DNA of 64,000 bases, taken from contig NC_081409.1 in NCBI RefSeq assembly GCF_030272615.1, positions 473,984,573 through 474,048,572 on the forward strand, given 5' to 3'. The position numbers were made by a program, and so were the translations under genes. The notes beneath the pieces were generated by a model, which did not search any database, had not been told where the DNA came from, and was given only the letters and a program-made list of their open reading frames with translations. The DNA is from Cryptomeria japonica (Eukaryota > Streptophyta > Pinopsida > Cupressales > Cupressaceae). The number at the start of each line of letters is the position of its first letter. The first letter of the stretch is position 1. Below are positions 59,327 to 64,000 of this stretch, in pieces.

Positions 59327-60077
59327 TGTAGACACCTAAAATTGTCCCAGCCTAATTAAATAAATAAATTTTATTTATTTAATAATTTTATCCTAAAACT
59401 TCTATTTATTAAAAAAATATTTATTTAACTAATTAATTCACTTATCCTTTTCTAGCATTTTCCTATTTAAAGAAATATTTTTATTTATTGAAATTATCCT
59501 TTCCCCAAAATTAAATAAATATGTATTTATTTAATTGGTCCCACTTCTTCTATTGATTAAATAAATCTTTATTTATTTAATTAATTCATTACTTTTTTCC
59601 TTCCATGACACTTGTCATTCATCTCTTAATTTAGCTTTAACCACCTCTCTAATATTTTTTATTTTCTATACCTACCCTCTAATCCTAGCCAATCATTTAT
59701 CTCTCCACCTCGTAATCTTATCCCTCCATTTTTTAGGGTACTCTCTATATAAGAGGGTCCTTTTATCCTTATCAATCCCTAATGAGATCATATCCCTAAC
59801 AAGTGATCAATCACTCAAGCATCTACACAACCACAATCTGTTACTTGTTGAGCTCTTATGCACAATACAAAATCTGAGATCAACCATATCAAGCAAGATC
59901 AATGGAGATCAAACCCTACTAAGCATTTGAATGGTATAATCTTTCATGTTTTGATGTTTTGCATATTTTAGGTTCTTCATTGGTGTATGGTGGATTTTAA
60001 TTTTAGAACTAGGGTTTTATGTAGTTGGATCTTTATTTGGTTTTACAGTATTTGAATCTCCAATTCCATCGTATATA
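59327..60077 (+). repeat. 3' LTR of element C
   Basis: Starts TGTAGACACC, TATA box at 59746-59752, ends at the position of TATACA (here TATATA). About 751 bp, clearly diverged from the 5' copy. Confidence 0.88.
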
Positions 60078-60600
60078 GTTAGTATTAACAATGCATCATA
60101 CCTTCCATTTCTTACAGTCAATTGATATGAGCTAGATATCCTAGTAAAGTGTGTCTGAAAGGTCATCTCTTTGCTTAAGAGTATCCAGTATTGTTTCATG
60201 ATCAACACTACTAACTGTCCATAGTTCTTTTGTTTTTGGTTTTGTATGATGCTTCAACAATTTAATATTTGTTGCTATAACAATGTGCGAATACGTGAGA
60301 CTTGTTTTTTATTTCTCGTAGTCTTCAAATGCAAGTATGCCATTCTTTCTAATCATGTATGTTTGCAACCAAGTTCCTACAACAATAACCGAACCTGTAG
60401 GATACATGAACCCATCATCATCTATCATCAATTTTGTTAGCTTCTTATTTCCCTATATACATTGCCGCAACCAGTAGTTTGATCTTTGTTCATTCCCCTA
60501 TGGTGCAACAACTGCAAAAACATGTTTTGTTTGTAGAAGACAATCATACTCAACTGAACTTTTCATGTCATCATTTAGCATGGATATTGTTTGAGATAAA
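60078..60600. other. right flank of element C, no gene recognised
   Basis: AT-rich. Probably the 3' part or flank of the minus-strand transposase-like sequence that follows. No target duplication matching the left flank of C was found. Confidence 0.35.
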
Positions 60601-63158
60601 GGAGTTAGATATTATGGAACTCATGTATCCACCCACTTAAATCGCATTGATCTCAGACGCACTAAATACAACTCTGACAAAAACAAGCCAACTCTAGTAT
60701 CCAAATGGTCCATGTCCTTGCATCTAAGCTTCAAAATGAATGCATCTTTGAAGAATATTTGATTATTTGGCAATCCAATATATTTCCTATTCTACCCTCG
60801 TCAACCAACCAAAAGAATATGCACACTTCTGAATCAAATGTCCTTGCCTATGACATTATTGAGCTACACCAATCAACAACTGAACATGCATCACAGAATT
60901 TAGCACCTGAAATACTCAATTGCTCCTTAACTAGAGCTCTCTACAAACATGCACCTATTCCACCATGCTTCCCTTTTGAATGCCCAGCTTCAAAAAAAAC
61001 TCCAAATATGAGGTACACCTTCTTTGCATACATTCTACTCAACCAATAAAACATGCGAGCATTCTTGAATTGACCCATGTAGTTATTTGACCAAATGAGA
61101 TGTCGGCCCACTACAATATCTTTTTTCGGCAAGAACTCGAAAAAATTCTCGAAACAATATTGCACATACTCAAAAAAGTGAGATCTATCATCACTCATTT
61201 AAAAATGATACTCCCTGATTATCTTCTTGTCCTCTTTTGTACTATCAGAGGCATGTCTATATGTTATGTGGAAAAAAATAGCAATTTGACTGGAATTGTA
61301 ATACTGAGCTTATGCCTCATTTTGTGGTTGCAATGTGTAGTTTTCTACAAAATCGACCACTAATATAATAGTGTCATCTGGGAAATATTTCTTACACATC
61401 TTGAATTGTTTATCCAACCACTGAGACCTATGGCTATGACTTGCATACTTGTAGAAAATATTTTCCTTAAAATTTGAAATAAAATCGGCAACACTGCATT
61501 CTTTTGTAATCAACTTGCATTTAGAACCTTCACCTCCACTCTTCAAAGTATATTTGACCATCTCATTTCTCTTTTTCTCAACAATATTATTTCCAAATTG
61601 GTGTTCACTACCCTCATGAGAACACAAAACAAACTTTGACAAGCCACCACATTATGAGCACTTCTCATTTAAACAATCATTTCTATAGAAAAAGCAGCCA
61701 TCATCTCCAAGACATAAAAATAGATCTAGCAAGTCCTTCAATGATTTTGAAAGTTGCATTACACCACACTCCTGTAAGATTTTGTTAGTATGCAAAGTAG
61801 AATGAATATAGCGTAATAGTTAATGGTACATTGAAAACTCTAGATGGTATTTGCAACAAGTAATGTGAATCTTAAGAGGTACACAATAAAATGGCTTTAG
61901 AGATTCAAAAGCCCTTTGTGAGATTTGCAAAGGTGGATGTGTTTTACAAAAAAAATTGAACATTGTTTGGCTTGATTCCAAGAAAAGTTTAGGATGCGAT
62001 GTGCGGTCTCGATTGCCATTCTTAACTTTAAAACATCCTTTACATTGGGTGACACTCTAGAGTTAGAGTGGCAAAATTTCTAAATTTCCTCCTTAACATT
62101 ATCGGTTAGATTCTTATCAACACATGGAAGCCTCCCACCAAAAGCCCATGTATCATTTTGAAGAGGATCATCGAGTCTTTCTCTTCTTGCATGTTCTTTA
62201 TCCAAAGTTTTACGATTTATGTTGAAATCAATACAAGTTTGTCTCATAAAGAAAGTATTTCTCAAAGGATGTCTTACTAAGGAGGTTGTAATCGCTCTTC
62301 GAGCATCTCTCTTATCTTTTTTCTTTCTATTCTTTCCAGTAGAATTGAGATCATCAAAAATATTTTTGACAATAATAGAATTTTATCTCTCTTCTTGTTC
62401 ACACAAATATTCAATTTGGCCAGCAAAGGTCTCATCTTTTGTATCTTTAGCAATTGTACAAAAAGTTGGCATTGCTCTGTCAATGTCTTATTGCTAAAAT
62501 ATTGGTTGAAAAGTTGCATAGCCCACAATCGAACGGTTCATGTTGACCTCTTGCCTTCAAGATAGTCTATAATATTCTCATCAATTTTAAATAACCATTT
62601 TGGGGTTCTTAAAAGTCTTGAATTTGAAATTTGTATATCTTCCACACAAGGGTCTTCATTTATCATGTAATTTAGTGATACATAATGTTCACTTGGTTCA
62701 ACATTTTCACCTTTAATGCCAATTCCAACATTTTCACCTTTAATGCCAATTCCAACATTTTCACTTTCAATGTCAACATTTTCATATCCAATTTGATGTT
62801 GAACATTTTGAGTATGAATTCCCAAATTTTCATTTCCAAATTCACTATCATGTTGAACATTTTCAATATCAATTTCAACATTTTCATTCCCAATTTGATT
62901 ACCATGTTAAAAAATTTCAATATCAATCTCTACATTTTCATTTTCATTTTCAATATCATGCTCAACATTTTCATATTCAAATTCCTCTTCACTTGAAATA
63001 ACACCTGCGGGTGGAGCAAAGGCCTCACCTTCACCAATATTTGACATGCCTTATCTTCTCTTCCTATGACTTTCTCTATCTCTTTGTCTATACACTTGAA
63101 TTTGGTCTTTTGAAAGTTTTATTTTATGTTTTTGCTTTCGACAACTGCTACTTCCCAT
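60600..63158 (-). pseudogene. transposase-like protein of unrecognised family, degenerate
   Basis: A minus-strand coding sequence broken by stops and frameshifts. The possible start is the ATG at 63158 (MGSSSCRKQKHKIKLS, basic). An Asn/Glu-rich repeat region follows (ENVGIGIKG units, 62690-62990), then a Leu/Lys-rich part. C-terminal part: KFVLCSHEGSEHQF, SQWLDKQFKMCKKYFPDD, LVVDFVENYTLQPQNEA, RSHFFEYVQYCFENFFEF, LIWSNNYMGQFKNARMFYW, FFEAGHSKGKHGGIGACL. The spacing of an aspartate in VVDF, the WS-N/D-xxxGQFKN motif and FEAGH suggests an RNase H-type DDE fold, with one acidic residue changed to Asn. I do not recognise the superfamily. Weaker homologous-looking sequence continues to about 60600. 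Alternative: a domesticated or other repetitive plant gene family. Confidence 0.5.
62690..62990 (-). repeat. coding tandem repeat (ENVxI units)
   Basis: Repeats of about 27-54 bp on the plus strand (TTCACCTTTAATGCCAATTC twice, then degenerate ATTTTCATTTCCAATTTG forms), translating to GENVGIGIK or ENVEIDIENV on the minus strand. Confidence 0.7.
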
Positions 63159-63335
63159 TATACCTTAACAAAGATGCTAAAAAATGACTGCTAATGACAA
63201 ATTTGTGTAAATGATTCTCAAAAAAGTAGGATCTTGTCTTTTACTATCTGAAAACTTGTGTTTGTCGTCTGCAAAAAGAATGTAGAGGCTGTTTTAATGC
63301 TCAAAACAACCCACTATCCTCTTTTGTGTGGCCCA
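63159..63335. other. upstream region of the transposase-like pseudogene
   Basis: No coding signal; AT-rich 5' flank. Confidence 0.35.
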
Positions 63336-63348
63336 GGTATCGAATATC

Positions 63349-63489
63349 AAATAATATCTGATATCCGATCATATCAAATATCAAATATTATCTGATATCC
63401 AATATCTTTCCATAAGGGCACCAACAATTTCATTGGCACCATTCCTAGGAGGTATCGGATATCGAATAATATTTGATATCTGATACCTC
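63349..63489. repeat. cluster of GATATC/ATATC palindromes
   Basis: Four related blocks (63349, 63373, 63385, 63453) made of GGTATCGAATATCAAATAAT and TCTGATATCCGAT pieces. 63453-63489 is a nearly perfect 37-bp palindrome beginning GGTATCGGATATC and ending TGATACC. Confidence 0.75.
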
Positions 63490-63678
63490 ATTTAGGATGG
63501 GGGGAGAGAGGGACACGGCTAATCTGGCTCCAAAATAGCTCACTAACCTTCATGTTATACACTTTTCCAAAAAATGAAAGACGCAGCTAGTTGTGTCGAG
63601 TACAACCAAGATCTATAATTTTCAACTAACTTGAGTGTTATGCGAAAATCGTGACTTTTTGGAGCTAGTTTAGCTGCA

Positions 63679-63681
<3 letters not shown>

Positions 63682-63766
<85 letters not shown>
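63682..63766. repeat. (AG)n microsatellite, about 85 bp
   Basis: An uninterrupted AG dinucleotide run. Confidence 0.98.
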
Positions 63767-63769
<3 letters not shown>

Positions 63770-64000
63770 TACAGAAGAGGAAAGTGCTCAAGGGGGTGGG
63801 CAAGGGAGAGAAGGGGATAGCAAGGGGGTGGGCAAGGGAGAGAAGGGGATAGGGAGAGAAAGGGAGAGAGAGAGAGGGGGGGTTGGGAAAAGGAGGAGGG
63901 AGATAGGAGTCTAGAAGGGGAAAGGGATAGAGAGAGAGAGAGAGAGAGATGGAATGAAGGGGAAAGGGATCTAGAGAGAGAGAGAGAAGGGGAGAGGGGG
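63767..64000. repeat. GA-rich low-complexity DNA with a 32-bp tandem duplication
   Basis: CAAGGGGGTGGGCAAGGGAG... occurs as two adjacent 32-bp copies (63789-63820, 63821-63852), followed by further GAGA/GGGGA runs to the window end. Confidence 0.9.

Larger units (their letters stand above)
9969..60077 (+). mobile_element. Tat-like Ty3/gypsy retrotransposon C (outermost host element)
   Basis: One element can be followed through the window on the plus strand: 5' LTR (9969-10710), PBS-like site, leader, gag (from 24200), protease, G-patch, RT, RNase H domains, integrase (to 54278), antisense PMD gene, polypurine tract and 3' LTR (59327-60077). It is split by element A, element B and copia element D. 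Removing these leaves about 15.2 kb, close to the 16.6 kb of relative B. Sequence resumes exactly across the A and B insertions. Its LTRs differ by roughly 10 percent or more and all catalytic domains are damaged, so it is old and inactive. No target duplication was found for C itself. Confidence 0.85.

Noticed and set aside
60078-60088. ATTAA near both ends of C as a possible target duplication
   Set aside because: The right copy is several bases beyond the LTR end defined by homology to the 5' LTR, and the left LTR end is itself uncertain.
1-64000. tRNA, rRNA or other structural RNA genes
   Set aside because: No clover-leaf, rRNA or snRNA sequence was recognised by reading. The only tRNA-related sequence is the primer-binding site of element D.

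Overview
This is plant nuclear DNA: AT-rich, with no recognisable intact host gene, and built almost entirely from retrotransposons inserted into one another. The element types (Tat-like Ty3/gypsy with two RNase H domains and a plant mobile domain gene, a plant Ty1/copia, a plant L1 LINE) and the age of the copies suggest a large-genome seed plant, perhaps a gymnosperm. That assignment is inference; nothing in the window fixes the species.

Layout. (1) 1-1280, minus strand: the 5' part of a degenerate L1 LINE. (2) 1.3-9.9 kb: old non-coding repeats, including a probable solo or terminal LTR at 8214-9404. (3) 9969-60077, plus strand: one old Tat-like element, here called C, about 15.2 kb once its insertions are removed. 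It is broken by three nested elements: A (11789-23275, minus, 5-bp duplication ATACC), B (27396-43962, plus, duplication AGTAC) and the copia element D (44026-50826, minus). (4) 60078-64000: a degenerate minus-strand protein that looks like an RNase H-fold transposase, then a cluster of GATATC palindromes, an (AG)n tract and GA-rich DNA. LTR pairs compared by eye differ by about 1.8 percent (A), 4.4 percent (B), 8 percent (D, partial comparison) and at least 10 percent (C), which agrees with the nesting order.

A, B and C are one family: LTR of about 750-780 bp, PBS-like stretch, long non-coding leader, gag with a C-X2-H-X4-H-X4-C finger, protease, G-patch, reverse transcriptase, degenerate RNase H, second (archaeal-type) RNase H and integrase. 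A long 3' region follows.

The most interesting result is in that 3' region. All three copies carry an antisense gene encoding a plant mobile domain (PMD) protein. It looks like a full transcription unit: a TATA box (B and C), a conserved 22-23 codon first exon, an intron of 667-744 bp and a long second exon with PMD, low-complexity linker, coiled coil and basic Pro/Ser-rich tail. Because the intron is antisense to the genomic RNA, sense splicing would not remove it. The intron holds minisatellite arrays, and the main ~20-bp repeat also occurs in the sense leader upstream of gag. Element A is a non-autonomous derivative with RT, RNase H and integrase core missing and an unrelated segment in their place.

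Every coding region here carries stops, frameshifts or lost catalytic residues, so the window is a fossil record and is unlikely to hold active genes.
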